A stretch of DNA of 64,000 bases from NCBI RefSeq assembly GCF_037153985.1, contig NZ_JBBAYI010000015.1, positions 49,297 to 113,296 of the forward strand, given 5' to 3'. Shown one piece after another: positions 1 through 8,845 of this stretch. This stretch comes from Emticicia sp037153985 (GTDB lineage Bacteria > Bacteroidota > Bacteroidia > Cytophagales > Spirosomataceae). How positions within the stretch are numbered: position 1 is the stretch's first letter; each line of letters starts with the position of its first letter. Below the pieces are notes generated by a model. The model did no database searches. It was not told where the DNA came from and was given only the letters and a program-made list of their open reading frames with translations. The translations under genes were made by a program, and so were the position numbers.

Positions 1-490
1 GTTCGTTTAAACAAAAATAATGTTTTTTTTAATTTATAGATTAAGGTTAGTTTTTTTTTCTTACAAAAAATGTGCTTTATTTCTTCACAATTTAGATATA
101 TAACCTAAAAATGAGTACCAAAAAGCAAATCGTCTAGACAAAAGACGAGAAAAAAAGCTTTAGCGCTGTGTTTTTTACTTATAATTTTTCATTTTTAGGT
201 ATTTGTGTGGGTATTTATTTCTAATTTATAGTAGTTTATACTCAGTTTTAGTTTGTGCTTATCTTAAAAATATCTACAAAAATTAAAGATATGGTATTCT
301 CTTGCTAACTAAACATCATTAAACGCGAATGCAAAAATTACTTTCCAAGAGGTATAAAAGAACCCCCAAAAGTTTTTTTTAATTGTATTATTCTCATAAT
401 AATCCAGTATCCTTAATGATACTTACAAATTCTAGCCTATATAGTGTTAGTAATTATCTTAGATAAAAAGAGGCTGCCTGTTGCCATAAA
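1..490. other. AT-rich stretch without recognisable gene
   Basis: This stretch is very AT-rich, with many stop codons in all frames and poly-T runs. I see no coding region, RNA gene or clear repeat. It may hold the 3' flank of a gene outside the window and the promoter of the phosphopantetheinyl transferase, but I cannot point to a convincing TTG-N20-TAnnTTTG promoter. Confidence 0.5.
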
Positions 491-622
491 ATGATGAATA
501 AGAGTAGAAAGCCAAATTTCTGGAAACAGAAAAAATCTGATTCAGGTGGGGTATCGATAATAATTACTTTTATTTGCATATTCATGCAGCCCAATAGTAT
601 ATGGGCTGAAATTTATTGTTGA
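491..622 (+). CDS. possible small membrane peptide upstream of the PPTase
   Basis: An ATG opens 43 codons ending in TGA one base before the PPTase start. The N-terminal half is basic and polar (several Lys and Arg), followed by a short hydrophobic run rich in Ile and Phe. The tight junction with the next gene could mean translational coupling. There is no recognised homology and the length is near chance level, so it may equally be a non-coding leader. Confidence 0.25.
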   Translation: MMNKSRKPNFWKQKKSDSGGVSIIITFICIFMQPNSIWAEIYC

Positions 623-623
623 T

Positions 624-1256
624 ATGCCCGTTATTATTGAGAAAACATACAAAAATCAACTATTTATAGCAGTCTGGGAAATAACAGAGTCGCATAACGA
701 ATTACAAGCCATGCTGCCTTCTGAAATTCTGACAGATGCAGAGCTGGCAAGTATACATCACCCACAAAAGCAGACAGAATTTTTTTGTAGCCGCCTTACC
801 ATTAAATATCTGGCTAATCAATTGGGTATCACATATCTGGGTATTAAAAAAGACGAATACGGAAAACCATATCTTGTGGGGTCAGACTGGCAGTTTTCAT
901 TAACACATACCGCTAATTATATAGCCGTAGCCATGCACCCGAACAAACCACTAGGGATAGATATGGAAAAACCTAACGAAACCCTCAGACGCATTGCCCA
1001 TAAATTTCTATCTGAAACAGAAAGAGACGCCGCCGGTAATGATTTAGATAAACTTTGTATTTACTGGTCGGCTAAAGAAGCCCTATATAAACTCTACGGA
1101 AAGCGTAAGGTGATATTTATTGATAACCTGATGGTATATCCGTTCGAGAAGAACCAACAGGTTATCAGCGGAAGAATAAAAATGAGTAGCATTGATGAGC
1201 AATATCAATTACTTGTCGAAAAAATAGATAACTATTATCTGGTAACAGTCTGTTAG
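624..1256 (+). CDS. 4'-phosphopantetheinyl transferase (Sfp-like)
   Basis: Transfers the phosphopantetheine arm of CoA to a conserved serine of acyl or peptidyl carrier proteins in the cytoplasm. The 210-residue length fits the Sfp/AcpT type. The two family signatures are visible: GIDMEK near residue 112 (Mg2+-binding Asp and Glu) and WSAKEALYK near residue 150 (catalytic Glu and Lys). The preceding FSLTHT segment is also typical. The substrate is not known: no carrier protein, PKS or NRPS gene is in the window, so it may serve fatty acid synthesis or a distant secondary-metabolite cluster. The ATG at 624 has no Shine-Dalgarno, which is normal here. It ends two bases from the stop of the convergent SirB1-like gene. 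Confidence 0.9.
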   Translation: MPVIIEKTYKNQLFIAVWEITESHNELQAMLPSEILTDAELASIHHPQKQTEFFCSRLTIKYLANQLGITYLGIKKDEYGKPYLVGSDWQFSLTHTANYIAVAMHPNKPLGIDMEKPNETLRRIAHKFLSETERDAAGNDLDKLCIYWSAKEALYKLYGKRKVIFIDNLMVYPFEKNQQVISGRIKMSSIDEQYQLLVEKIDNYYLVTVC

Positions 1257-1257
1257 T

Positions 1258-2094
1258 CTATTCCATCATAAGTTTAAGTATTTTCTCAACTTCCTGCACT
1301 CGTTCAAGGTCTGATACTTTTTCAAAGGATACTATCAGGTTTCTTAACACCCTGCATATAATTTCCAGATTGGTGCAAGGCTGATAAAAGCTATCCTGAG
1401 GTACAAGGTGCATTTGTTTGATATAATTACTGATGTCAATTTTTGAGAAAATAAGCCCCCTGTTAAATACATTTATATAGAATTGTATCTGCGGATTCTT
1501 GTATGTCAAGACAAATAAGCTAGGCAGATTTACACCACTTACGGGCATTCCCAGTCGTTTGGCAATAAGCATATAAATTACACATAACGAAATAGGATTA
1601 CCTTTTTTCTGCTCAAAAACCTGATTGAGCATCGAATTAGCCGGAGAGTGAAAATTCTTGGTATTTGATACAAACTTATACTTCTCGAAAAACACCTGAT
1701 TCAGGATTCTTACTTGGTCGTGCGGGTGCAAATCATCTCTGAACTCGAGCCATACATCAAAATAAATATCGTTAATACTCTGGCGTAGTTTCTCCAGGCT
1801 CAGGTCAGGGTACTGATACGTAGCTATGAGCCACATACCTTCCAGCAAATCCTGATGGCCATCGTTTTTCCATGCTAACAGGCGGCTCGTTACCAGATTA
1901 TACTGCAAGTCATGAATTAAGTCTTCTATTTTTTTTTGCAGCAAAGGGTTTAAACCGTTTTCCTGCCAATGGTCTTCTAGCATCGGAATAACCGCCCCAC
2001 CTATATTTCGTAATTGCTTTTCTACGTGTTGTACTACCTCAATGTCATCATCATCAAGTAGTGTTACTAGAGCCTTTATTTCTGATTCCTTCAT
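1258..2094 (-). CDS. SirB1/transglutaminase-like family protein
   Basis: A 278-residue protein resembling the SirB1 N-terminal domain (transglutaminase-like fold, DUF1347-type) that is widespread next to housekeeping genes. The diagnostic stretch is around residues 160-190: GNPISLCVIYMLIAKRLGMPV followed by a VNLPSLFVL-like segment, where SirB1 proteins keep a degenerate papain-like core. An N-terminal HEAT-like helical segment (residues 1-60) precedes it. No enzymatic activity is firmly established for the family. It is a single gene, convergent with the PPTase, with no signal peptide, so probably cytoplasmic. Confidence 0.75.
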   Translation of the reverse strand: MKESEIKALVTLLDDDDIEVVQHVEKQLRNIGGAVIPMLEDHWQENGLNPLLQKKIEDLIHDLQYNLVTSRLLAWKNDGHQDLLEGMWLIATYQYPDLSLEKLRQSINDIYFDVWLEFRDDLHPHDQVRILNQVFFEKYKFVSNTKNFHSPANSMLNQVFEQKKGNPISLCVIYMLIAKRLGMPVSGVNLPSLFVLTYKNPQIQFYINVFNRGLIFSKIDISNYIKQMHLVPQDSFYQPCTNLEIICRVLRNLIVSFEKVSDLERVQEVEKILKLMME

Positions 2095-2182
2095 AGCTTT
2101 CCTCTATCTTGTTTATAAATGGCTGATTGTCAGTCTTTTAAATTTAAAGTGTCTGCCACGCCAAAACTTCAAAGCGCAAATT

Positions 2183-2214
2183 TTGTTAATTACACCTCTA
2201 AATTCATACTTTTG
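2183..2214 (+). promoter_or_regulatory. Bacteroidota-type promoter of galE
   Basis: A TTG at 2183-2185 and TACTTTTG at 2207-2214 (TAnnTTTG) are 21 bp apart, matching the sigma-ABfr (primary sigma) promoter of Bacteroidota. Transcription would start near 2221 and give a leader of about 55 nt before galE. Confidence 0.6.
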
Positions 2215-2276
2215 TCAAAAAAACAAGCAGTTTTGGTAAAACTTTTTTTTTAACCTTTAATAGTAGATTTTAGCTT

Positions 2277-3290
2277 ATGAGAATTTTAGTTACAGGCGGA
2301 GCCGGCTTTATCGGTTCACATACGGTTGTAGAGCTGGTTAACGCAGGCTATGAGCCTGTTATTATTGATAATTTCAATAACTCTGAAAAAACTGTGCTAA
2401 AAGGATTGCGCAAAATCTTGAAGCGTCCTGTTAAATGTTATGAAAAAGATTGTAACGATGTAAAGGCACTCGAACAAATCTGTAAGAAAGAAAACATTGA
2501 AGGAGTAATTCATTTTGCTGCTTACAAAGCGGTAGGGGAGTCTGTTGAAAAACCTCTGAAATACTACGAAAACAATATAGGCTCTACCCTTAAAGTGCTA
2601 GAAGTAATGATGAAACTAGGTATTAAAAATCTGGTATTCTCTTCTTCTTGCACTGTATATGGCCAGCCCGATGCTATTCCGGTTACAGAAGATACCCCTC
2701 GTAAGCCTGCGGCCTCGCCTTATGGCAATACCAAAACTATCTGTGAGGATATCTTGCGCGATACCATAACAGCGGGTAATCCGTTAAAAATTATTGCTTT
2801 ACGTTATTTTAACCCTATCGGAGCGCACCCTTCGGCGCACATTGGCGAACTACCCAGAGGTGTGCCAAGTAATTTGGTTCCTTTTATTACGCAAACAGCT
2901 ATTGGTATCAGACCAAAGCTGACCGTATTTGGTAATGATTATAATACGCCTGATGGTACAAACGTCAGAGACTTTATTCATGTAGTTGATTTAGCCAAAG
3001 CGCACGTTTCGGCATTAAAATTGCTCGCTAATCAGCAAGATAACTATTATGATGTGTTCAATGTAGGAACAGGCCGCGGAAATACCGTTTTGGAAATTAT
3101 CAAAGCCTTTGAGAAAGTTAACAAACTGAAACTCAACTATGAAATTGGCCCTCGTAGACCGGGCGATGTTGAAAAGATTTACGGAAGTGTAGAAAAAGCC
3201 GAGCAGATAATGGGCTGGAAAACTGAAAAAACGTTAGAAGATAGCGTAAAAGATGCTTGGAGATGGGAAAAGAAAATAGCTAAAAAATAA
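2277..3290 (+). CDS. galE: UDP-glucose 4-epimerase
   Basis: Interconverts UDP-glucose and UDP-galactose with bound NAD+, supplying galactose units for glycans. The protein of 337 residues is the usual length. Visible features are the Rossmann motif GGAGFIG at residues 7-13, the SSSCTVYG segment (catalytic Ser/Thr near residue 124), the YGNTK motif (catalytic Tyr-xxx-Lys) near residue 149, and RYFNPIGAHPSAHIGE, characteristic of GalE proper rather than other extended SDRs. It lies 35 bp upstream of rfbB in the same direction, so the two probably form a nucleotide-sugar operon. Confidence 0.95.
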   Translation: MRILVTGGAGFIGSHTVVELVNAGYEPVIIDNFNNSEKTVLKGLRKILKRPVKCYEKDCNDVKALEQICKKENIEGVIHFAAYKAVGESVEKPLKYYENNIGSTLKVLEVMMKLGIKNLVFSSSCTVYGQPDAIPVTEDTPRKPAASPYGNTKTICEDILRDTITAGNPLKIIALRYFNPIGAHPSAHIGELPRGVPSNLVPFITQTAIGIRPKLTVFGNDYNTPDGTNVRDFIHVVDLAKAHVSALKLLANQQDNYYDVFNVGTGRGNTVLEIIKAFEKVNKLKLNYEIGPRRPGDVEKIYGSVEKAEQIMGWKTEKTLEDSVKDAWRWEKKIAKK

Positions 3291-3325
3291 TAATAGTGAT
3301 AATTAACAGCGAAAGAAAATAAAAG

Positions 3326-4390
3326 ATGCAATCGAAACACATATTAATTACTGGTGGTGCTGGCTTTATAGGGTCTCATGTTGTGCGTTTATTTGTAAAC
3401 AAGTACCCCGATTATCAGATAGTTAATCTTGATAAACTCACTTATGCAGGTAACCTTGAGAATTTAAAAGATATTGAGCATTTACCGAATTATACCTTTG
3501 AAAAAGGTGATATTGTTGATGCCGATTTCCTGAAAGGGCTTTTTCAGAAATATAATTTTGATGGCGTTATTCATCTGGCAGCCGAGTCACACGTTGACAG
3601 GTCTATTTCTGACCCAATGGCATTTGTCATGACCAACGTAATCGGAACCGTGAATCTGCTTAATGCCGCCCGTGAAGCATGGAAACAAAGCAATTATGAA
3701 GGCAAACGCTTCTACCATGTTTCGACCGACGAGGTATATGGCGAATTACATGACCCTAAGGAGTTTTTCCTCGAAACAACGAGTTATGACCCGCGTTCGC
3801 CTTATTCGGCATCAAAGGCATCGTCAGACCATTTTGTGCGAGCTTACCACAATACGTACAAACTTCCGGTAGTGGTGTCTAATTGCTCAAACAACTATGG
3901 GCCTAATCATTTCCCTGAGAAGCTGATTCCGCTCATGATTAACAATATTATTCATAATTTGCCCCTACCCGTTTATGGCAAAGGCGAAAACGTGCGCGAC
4001 TGGCTTTATGTAAAAGACCACGCACGTGCCATTGATGTAATTTTTCATAATGGGATAAACGGCGAAACTTATAACATCGGCGGATTTAATGAGTGGAAAA
4101 ACATTGATTTGGTACACTTGTTATGCAAAATAATGGATGAGAAGCTCGGTCGCCCAGAAGGAACTTCCGCTAAACTTATTACCTACGTTCAGGACCGCGC
4201 AGGGCATGACCTCAGATACGCCATTGATGCAACAAAACTAATGAACGAGTTAGGCTGGCAGCCATCTTTGCAGTTTGAAGAAGGGCTTACCAATACAGTA
4301 GAATGGTATTTGTCTAATACAGAATGGTTAACACACGTTACCAGTGGCGATTACCTCAATTACTACGAGAGCATGTATACTAACAGGTAA
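3326..4390 (+). CDS. rfbB: dTDP-glucose 4,6-dehydratase
   Basis: Catalyses the second step of dTDP-L-rhamnose synthesis, making dTDP-4-keto-6-deoxyglucose for surface polysaccharides. The 354 residues contain the NAD-binding GGAGFIGSHV (residues 10-19), the STDEVYG motif near residue 133 (Asp-Glu acid/base pair that distinguishes RmlB from epimerases), the YSASKASSD motif (catalytic Tyr and Lys) near residue 160, and NCSNNYGPNHFPEKLIP, an RmlB hallmark. rfbA, rfbC and rfbD are not in the window. It is co-directional with galE and ends at a strong bidirectional terminator. Confidence 0.95.
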   Translation: MQSKHILITGGAGFIGSHVVRLFVNKYPDYQIVNLDKLTYAGNLENLKDIEHLPNYTFEKGDIVDADFLKGLFQKYNFDGVIHLAAESHVDRSISDPMAFVMTNVIGTVNLLNAAREAWKQSNYEGKRFYHVSTDEVYGELHDPKEFFLETTSYDPRSPYSASKASSDHFVRAYHNTYKLPVVVSNCSNNYGPNHFPEKLIPLMINNIIHNLPLPVYGKGENVRDWLYVKDHARAIDVIFHNGINGETYNIGGFNEWKNIDLVHLLCKIMDEKLGRPEGTSAKLITYVQDRAGHDLRYAIDATKLMNELGWQPSLQFEEGLTNTVEWYLSNTEWLTHVTSGDYLNYYESMYTNR

Positions 4391-4407
4391 ATAAATTAGT
4401 TATTTAT

Positions 4408-4448
4408 AAAACAAATGCCGTAGGTTATTAATCTACGGCATTTGTTTT
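4408..4448. terminator. bidirectional terminator between rfbB and the BASS transporter
   Basis: A perfect 16-bp inverted repeat (4408-4423 pairing with 4433-4448) with a 9-nt loop. A-rich and T-rich flanks on either side make it usable from both strands. It sits exactly between two convergent genes. Confidence 0.9.
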
Positions 4449-4488
4449 ATGATTTAATTCAAACAGCTTTATGATAGATAAAAGCTAG

Positions 4489-5409
4489 CTAATCGACTGA
4501 TTTTTTACTCCAGAAACTAGCTAGTAAGGAGCCATTGATATTCATAATAGGCCCGAAAAGTGCCGGTGCTACGCCAACCGTAGCCAGTTTTCCCATGGCT
4601 TTGGCCAGCCCCGAGGCTAATCCGGCATTTTGCAGCCCTACCTCAATGGCCACCGTCCGGCAATCCTGTTCTGATAATCTGCATAGGCGCGCACTCCAGT
4701 AACCTAACAAAAATCCTCCAATATTATGTAATATCGTAGCTAGTACTAAAGCCAGCCCCACACTTTGTAGTGATTTTTGCCCCGTTGCGGTTATAATAGT
4801 AATAATAACCACAATGCCTCCCATCGAAATAAATGGTAATATTTTATGCAGCCATACGCTTTGTTTCTTTAAGAAACGGTTAATTAAAAAACCGATAATA
4901 ATAGGAATGATAATCATTTTGATGATGTCGGTCATCATCGACCAGAAATCAATAGAAATAAATTGCCCGCCCAGTAGTTTCATCAGAAAAGGCGTTAGCA
5001 GCGGGGCCAGTATAGTAGCTAACGAGGTAATGGTTATTGATAAAGCCACATTAGCCTTTGAAATATACGAAATTACATTTGAGGCCAAGCCACTTGGCGA
5101 GCAGCCCACCAAAATAACCCCCGCCGCAATTTCTGGCGGAAAACTAAATGTTTTGGCAATAGCAAAGCCTAAAAATGGCATAATAGTAAACTGGCATACC
5201 AAACCCACTACAACAGCTTTAGGCATTTTAATAACTCCCAGAAAATCTTCGTAGGTCATGGTTGTTCCCATGCCGAACATAATTATCTGTAAAAGCGGAA
5301 TAATTAATTCTTTTAACTGAAATCCACTGATTTCAATAAAGTACTGTGGAAAAAAATAGGCTAACGAAACTGCCACAATCAGGCAGAGCGTGTAAAGGTG
5401 GTTTTTCAT
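4489..5409 (-). CDS. bile acid:sodium symporter family (BASS) transporter
   Basis: A 306-residue integral membrane protein with about nine to ten hydrophobic helices. It carries family features: GMGTTMTYEDF near residue 47 (the GLxL-like segment after the first helices) and the LVGCSPSGLASNVISYIS motif near residue 100, the core sodium/substrate-binding crossover of BASS proteins. A later EVGLQNAGLASGLA segment near residue 255 is the second conserved motif. The real substrate is unlikely to be bile acid; bacterial members carry pantoate, 2-keto acids and other organic anions. It is transcribed toward rfbB and follows the XerC-like gene by 55 bp. Confidence 0.85.
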   Translation of the reverse strand: MKNHLYTLCLIVAVSLAYFFPQYFIEISGFQLKELIIPLLQIIMFGMGTTMTYEDFLGVIKMPKAVVVGLVCQFTIMPFLGFAIAKTFSFPPEIAAGVILVGCSPSGLASNVISYISKANVALSITITSLATILAPLLTPFLMKLLGGQFISIDFWSMMTDIIKMIIIPIIIGFLINRFLKKQSVWLHKILPFISMGGIVVIITIITATGQKSLQSVGLALVLATILHNIGGFLLGYWSARLCRLSEQDCRTVAIEVGLQNAGLASGLAKAMGKLATVGVAPALFGPIMNINGSLLASFWSKKSVD

Positions 5410-5464
5410 TAATTGTTATAGTTTTAGGTTGAATGTCTGGTGTGTAGAGGCTTATACGCCCTAC

Positions 5465-6364
5465 TCAGGCCTTAGGGTGTGCCTGTTGAAAAACCTTCTT
5501 GAGTTTTTCAATGGTGTTGTGGGTATACACCTGCGTGGCAGCCAAACTGGTATGACCCAATAAGTCTTTAATAGCATTGAGGTCGGCACCGCGGTTAAGC
5601 AGGTGGGTAGCAAAAGTATGCCGAAGCACGTGTGGGCTTCGTTGCTCAAGAGAGGTAACCAGCGATAAGTACTTTTTTACTAAGCGTTGAATAAACATCG
5701 GATACGCCTGTGTACCATTATCGGTAATTATCAGATATGGAATAGCCGAATCACTCTCAACTATTTCTTCTCTGTGTTTCAGATAGTTTGTAAGGGCCTC
5801 AACCAGTGTTTTATTGATAGGTATAACCCTGTGTTTGTTGCGTTTGCCTAATACAACCAGCGTATGATTATAAAAATTAATGTCAGATACCTTTAAGCCA
5901 ATAAGCTCGGCAAGCCGCATACCCGTGCCATAAAGCAGTTCTAGCACCAGTTTGTCGCGCAGCCCTGCAAAATCATTTTCAAATGCTACTTCATCGAGCA
6001 TGGTTTGCATGGGTTTTTCTTCAACAAATCGGGGTAAACTACGGTCAGTTTTAAGGGCTTTAATTTTGAGCATAGGGTCGGCGTCAATAGCTTTCCGACG
6101 AAGTAAAAAATTATAGAAACTTCGTAAAGTAGCAATTTTGCGGTTAATGCTGCGGTTGTCGAGTTTTTCTTCTGCCAGACTGGCAATCCATGAGCGTATC
6201 ATCTGCGTGTCGGCCTTTTCTGGCGTTTGCAGTTCATACTGAAAGGCAAGGTATAGCGAAAACTGCTTCATGTCATTTTCATAAGCCGTAATGGTATGAT
6301 GACTGAGCCGTTTTTCGTATTGGATGTATTGTAGAAAATAAGAAACCATACTAGCAGTAAACAA
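5465..6364 (-). CDS. xerC: tyrosine recombinase, XerC/XerD type
   Basis: Resolves chromosome dimers at dif sites, or a related site-specific recombination. The 299 residues contain an N-terminal SAM-like core-binding domain (residues 1-90) and a catalytic domain with the full set of residues: Arg in GTGMRLAELIGL (about residue 150), Lys in the beta hairpin (VLGKRNKHR), HVLRHTF (His-xx-Arg), the second His in LLGHTSL and nucleophile Tyr in VYTH. The length is that of chromosomal XerC/D rather than of mobile-element integrases with an Arm domain. It is next to rpsU, as in many Bacteroidota genomes (family knowledge). Which of XerC or XerD it is cannot be decided here. Confidence 0.85.
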   Translation of the reverse strand: MFTASMVSYFLQYIQYEKRLSHHTITAYENDMKQFSLYLAFQYELQTPEKADTQMIRSWIASLAEEKLDNRSINRKIATLRSFYNFLLRRKAIDADPMLKIKALKTDRSLPRFVEEKPMQTMLDEVAFENDFAGLRDKLVLELLYGTGMRLAELIGLKVSDINFYNHTLVVLGKRNKHRVIPINKTLVEALTNYLKHREEIVESDSAIPYLIITDNGTQAYPMFIQRLVKKYLSLVTSLEQRSPHVLRHTFATHLLNRGADLNAIKDLLGHTSLAATQVYTHNTIEKLKKVFQQAHPKA

Positions 6365-6460
6365 TTGGCTATAAGCTATTGAACTGCTAATATGGCTTAA
6401 AATATATCAAGATACAATTAACAAACGAACTTTTATTGTTCAGAGTCGATTGCCAATTGA

Positions 6461-6655
6461 TTAAATTTCTTCACTGTTTCTTAACTGGCTAACATAACGA
6501 GCATGAATAATTTCGTTACGGCGAGCTACTGAAGGTTTCTCGAAAGACTGACGTTTACGCAACTGACGCAATACACCTGTTTTCTCAAATTTTTTCTTAA
6601 AACGTTTTAACGCTTTATCGATAGATTCGTTTTCTTTTACGTTTACTACTAACAT
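6461..6655 (-). CDS. rpsU: 30S ribosomal protein bS21
   Basis: A 64-residue basic protein starting MLVVNVKENESIDKALKRF, typical for bS21 of Bacteroidota. The first two thirds are conserved (KRFKKKFEKTGVLRQLRKR). A longer reading frame continues 20 codons upstream, but the start at 6655 is chosen because it follows a perfect Shine-Dalgarno and matches the conserved N-terminus. In this phylum bS21, with bS18 and bS6, is known to hide the anti-Shine-Dalgarno end of 16S rRNA, so ordinary genes do without the motif. The unusual leader is therefore likely to be regulatory. Confidence 0.95.
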   Translation of the reverse strand: MLVVNVKENESIDKALKRFKKKFEKTGVLRQLRKRQSFEKPSVARRNEIIHARYVSQLRNSEEI

Positions 6656-6662
6656 ATAAATA

Positions 6663-6671
6663 CACCTCCTT
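6663..6671 (-). promoter_or_regulatory. exceptionally strong Shine-Dalgarno of rpsU
   Basis: The minus strand reads AAGGAGGTG here, a perfect 9-nt complement to the 3' end of 16S rRNA, placed 7 nt before the ATG at 6655. Starts of galE, rplU, gcvP and others in this window show nothing similar. It decides the rpsU start. Confidence 0.9.
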
Positions 6672-6684
6672 TTGTTTGGGGATG

Positions 6685-6715
6685 CAAAGGTAGAAAGAAT
6701 AGTTTTATTTATCAA
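6685..6715 (-). promoter_or_regulatory. promoter of rpsU
   Basis: On the minus strand a TTG (6715-6713) is followed after exactly 20 bp by TACCTTTG (6692-6685), a full match to the Bacteroidota promoter. Transcription should begin around 6678, giving a leader of about 23 nt that is essentially the Shine-Dalgarno region. Confidence 0.8.
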
Positions 6716-6817
6716 GTATTCGCCTGATTTTAAAGAAATTAAATTAAGTGTAATTCCTTTTGAACCTTTTTTAATAGTAGCTTTGCAGTAGTTATTATTT
6801 TTATTGAATATTTCTGC

Positions 6818-7741
6818 ATGAAAATCGCCGTTATTGATTTAGGTACCAATACATTTCATTTACTAATTGTTGAAAACAAACAAACCCTTTACAGAGAATC
6901 GATTCCCGCTAAAATTGGAAAAGGGGGTATCAGTCAGGGCATTATTTCAGAAGAAGGTATCCTGAGGGCCTTAAATGTACTGAAACATTTCAAACAGGTA
7001 ATTGAGGCGCAGCACATAGACCCTGCACAGATTTTTGCTATTGGTACAAGTGCTATCAGAAATGCAGCTAACAAAGAAGAATTTATTCAGAGGGTAAACA
7101 CAGAAACCGGTTTACAGATACAGGTTATTTCTGGCGATAAAGAGGCAGAACTCATTTACTACGGAGTAAGAGAAGCCGTGCAAATAACAGAACCTTCGAT
7201 GATTGTAGATATCGGAGGTGGAAGCGTAGAGTTCATTATCTGTTCTGACAATAAAGTTTTCTGGAAACAAAGTTTTGAAATAGGAGGGCAGCGGCTAATG
7301 GATAAGTTCATGAAAAATGACCCTATTTCGATGCGTTCGGTGCAGCAGATGGATGATTTTTTCCGTGAAAAACTGCTGCCGTTGGCCAATGCCTGCCACC
7401 AATATGCACCTAAAACGCTTATTGGCTCATCGGGGTCGTTCGATACATTGGTAGATATGTTTTTTATGCGGGAAAAAGGTGAGTTCCCGCCTGTCGAGCA
7501 AGTTAGTTTTGAGTATCCTCTGCCAGAATTTTACCGTGCCTATGACGAACTGATTTTTAAAAATCATGCTGAACGAATGGCAGTTCCCGGAATGATTGAG
7601 TTACGGGTAGATATGATAGTAGTGGCCGTTTGCCTTATTAAATACCTTATTCAAACCTTTGAAATAAGCCATGTAAGGGTATCAGCGTATGCACTCAAAG
7701 AAGGCATTCTGGCTAAAATTATGTCAGATAATTCGCTCTGA
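6818..7741 (+). CDS. Ppx/GppA family exopolyphosphatase or pppGpp phosphatase
   Basis: A 307-residue member of the ASKHA phosphotransfer fold that removes terminal phosphates from polyphosphate or pppGpp. The N-terminal DLGTNTFHLL (residues 6-15, phosphate-binding loop), FAIGTSAIRNA near residue 75, VVDIGGGSVEF near residue 128 (second phosphate loop with the catalytic Glu region) and IGSSGSFDTL near residue 205 are all present. It is the short form without the C-terminal HD-like domain of E. coli Ppx. It diverges from rpsU. A TAGCTTTG at 6778-6785 is a plausible -7 element. Confidence 0.9.
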   Translation: MKIAVIDLGTNTFHLLIVENKQTLYRESIPAKIGKGGISQGIISEEGILRALNVLKHFKQVIEAQHIDPAQIFAIGTSAIRNAANKEEFIQRVNTETGLQIQVISGDKEAELIYYGVREAVQITEPSMIVDIGGGSVEFIICSDNKVFWKQSFEIGGQRLMDKFMKNDPISMRSVQQMDDFFREKLLPLANACHQYAPKTLIGSSGSFDTLVDMFFMREKGEFPPVEQVSFEYPLPEFYRAYDELIFKNHAERMAVPGMIELRVDMIVVAVCLIKYLIQTFEISHVRVSAYALKEGILAKIMSDNSL

Positions 7742-7954
7742 AATATTCCAGAAATATATCACAAATGTGGGTTTGGTATTGTCAGAAATAGCATTTTAAC
7801 GGTGCTTTAATCTGATTTCAATATTTTTTTTATTTTTCTCTCCTTACTTTGCTCCAACAAGATACCAGCTATTTTTGTTAAATATAGTAAAAGAAGTAGC
7901 TAATGAGCTTCTTCTGGGGTGTTACCCATTCAATTCATTTTAACAGAATCCATC

Positions 7955-8761
7955 ATGGCAGAAAAAAAACTAGCAGGCCAGTCGGCACTTGTCACAGGGG
8001 CAAGTTCAGGTATTGGTGAGGGCGTAGCTTTAGCTTTGGGCGAAGCAGGAGCCAATGTAGTAGTTAATTATAATTCTAACCCCGATGCAGCTAATGCAGT
8101 AGTTGAAAAAATCAGGGCATTTGGTAGTAAAGCAATTGCAGTTCAGGCAGATGTGAGTAAGGAAGAAGCCGTGCAGGATATGTTCAAGCAGATGTTTGAG
8201 GCTTTTGGTACGATTGATATTCTGGTAAACAACGCAGGTTTACAGAAAGATGCCAAGTTCGACGAAATGACCCTAACCCAATGGCAAACAGTAATAGATA
8301 TTAACCTGACGGGCCAGTTTTTGTGTGCCAGAGAAGCCATTCGGGAATTTCTTCGTCGTGGCCCTGTGCCGGAGCGTTCGCTTGCAACGGGTAAAATTAT
8401 TTGCATGAGTTCTGTACATGAGCTTATTCCGTGGGCTGGCCATGTTAACTATGCTTCTTCTAAAGGAGCCATTAAAATGTTGATGCAAAGTCTGGCACAG
8501 GAATATGGCGACAGAAAAATCCGTGTCAATAGTATATGTCCGGGGGCTATTCAGACCCCAATTAACCGAGCCGCTTGGGAAACTCCTCAGGCACTTAACA
8601 GCCTTATGACTCTGATTCCATATAATCGTATCGGACAACCCAGCGATATTGGTAAACTGGCTGTATTTCTGGCCTCTGATGACTCGGATTACATTACCGG
8701 AACAAGTATTTTTATTGATGGAGGTATGACCGTCTTTGAAGGCTTTGCCACTGGTGGGTAA
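7955..8761 (+). CDS. SDR family oxidoreductase (glucose 1-dehydrogenase-like)
   Basis: A classical short-chain dehydrogenase of about 268 residues. It shows TGASSGIGEGV (cofactor loop), NNAG, an active-site Ser in ICMSSVHE, YASSKGA (Tyr-xxx-Lys) and a C-terminal ITGTSIFIDGGMTVFEGFATGG like glucose 1-dehydrogenases. The ATG at 7955 is preferred; a GTG at 7919 would add 12 residues that do not fit the fold. It precedes the GH63-like glucosidase by 84 bp on the same strand, so the two may form a sugar-use operon: the hydrolase frees glucose and the SDR oxidises it (inference). Confidence 0.85.
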   Translation: MAEKKLAGQSALVTGASSGIGEGVALALGEAGANVVVNYNSNPDAANAVVEKIRAFGSKAIAVQADVSKEEAVQDMFKQMFEAFGTIDILVNNAGLQKDAKFDEMTLTQWQTVIDINLTGQFLCAREAIREFLRRGPVPERSLATGKIICMSSVHELIPWAGHVNYASSKGAIKMLMQSLAQEYGDRKIRVNSICPGAIQTPINRAAWETPQALNSLMTLIPYNRIGQPSDIGKLAVFLASDDSDYITGTSIFIDGGMTVFEGFATGG

Positions 8762-8845
8762 TCATTAAGGGTTTCTATAAATCAGGCTACTAAATCCACG
8801 TTATATTACATCCGTCTGGCCACCTGTTGGTGCTGCAACTATACT

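Noticed and set aside
2042..2239. 65-codon plus-strand frame before galE
   Set aside because: Starts inside the SirB1-like gene (antisense) and runs through the galE promoter.
6656..6715. 20-codon N-terminal extension of rpsU
   Set aside because: It would run through the promoter and Shine-Dalgarno; the shorter start matches bS21 exactly.
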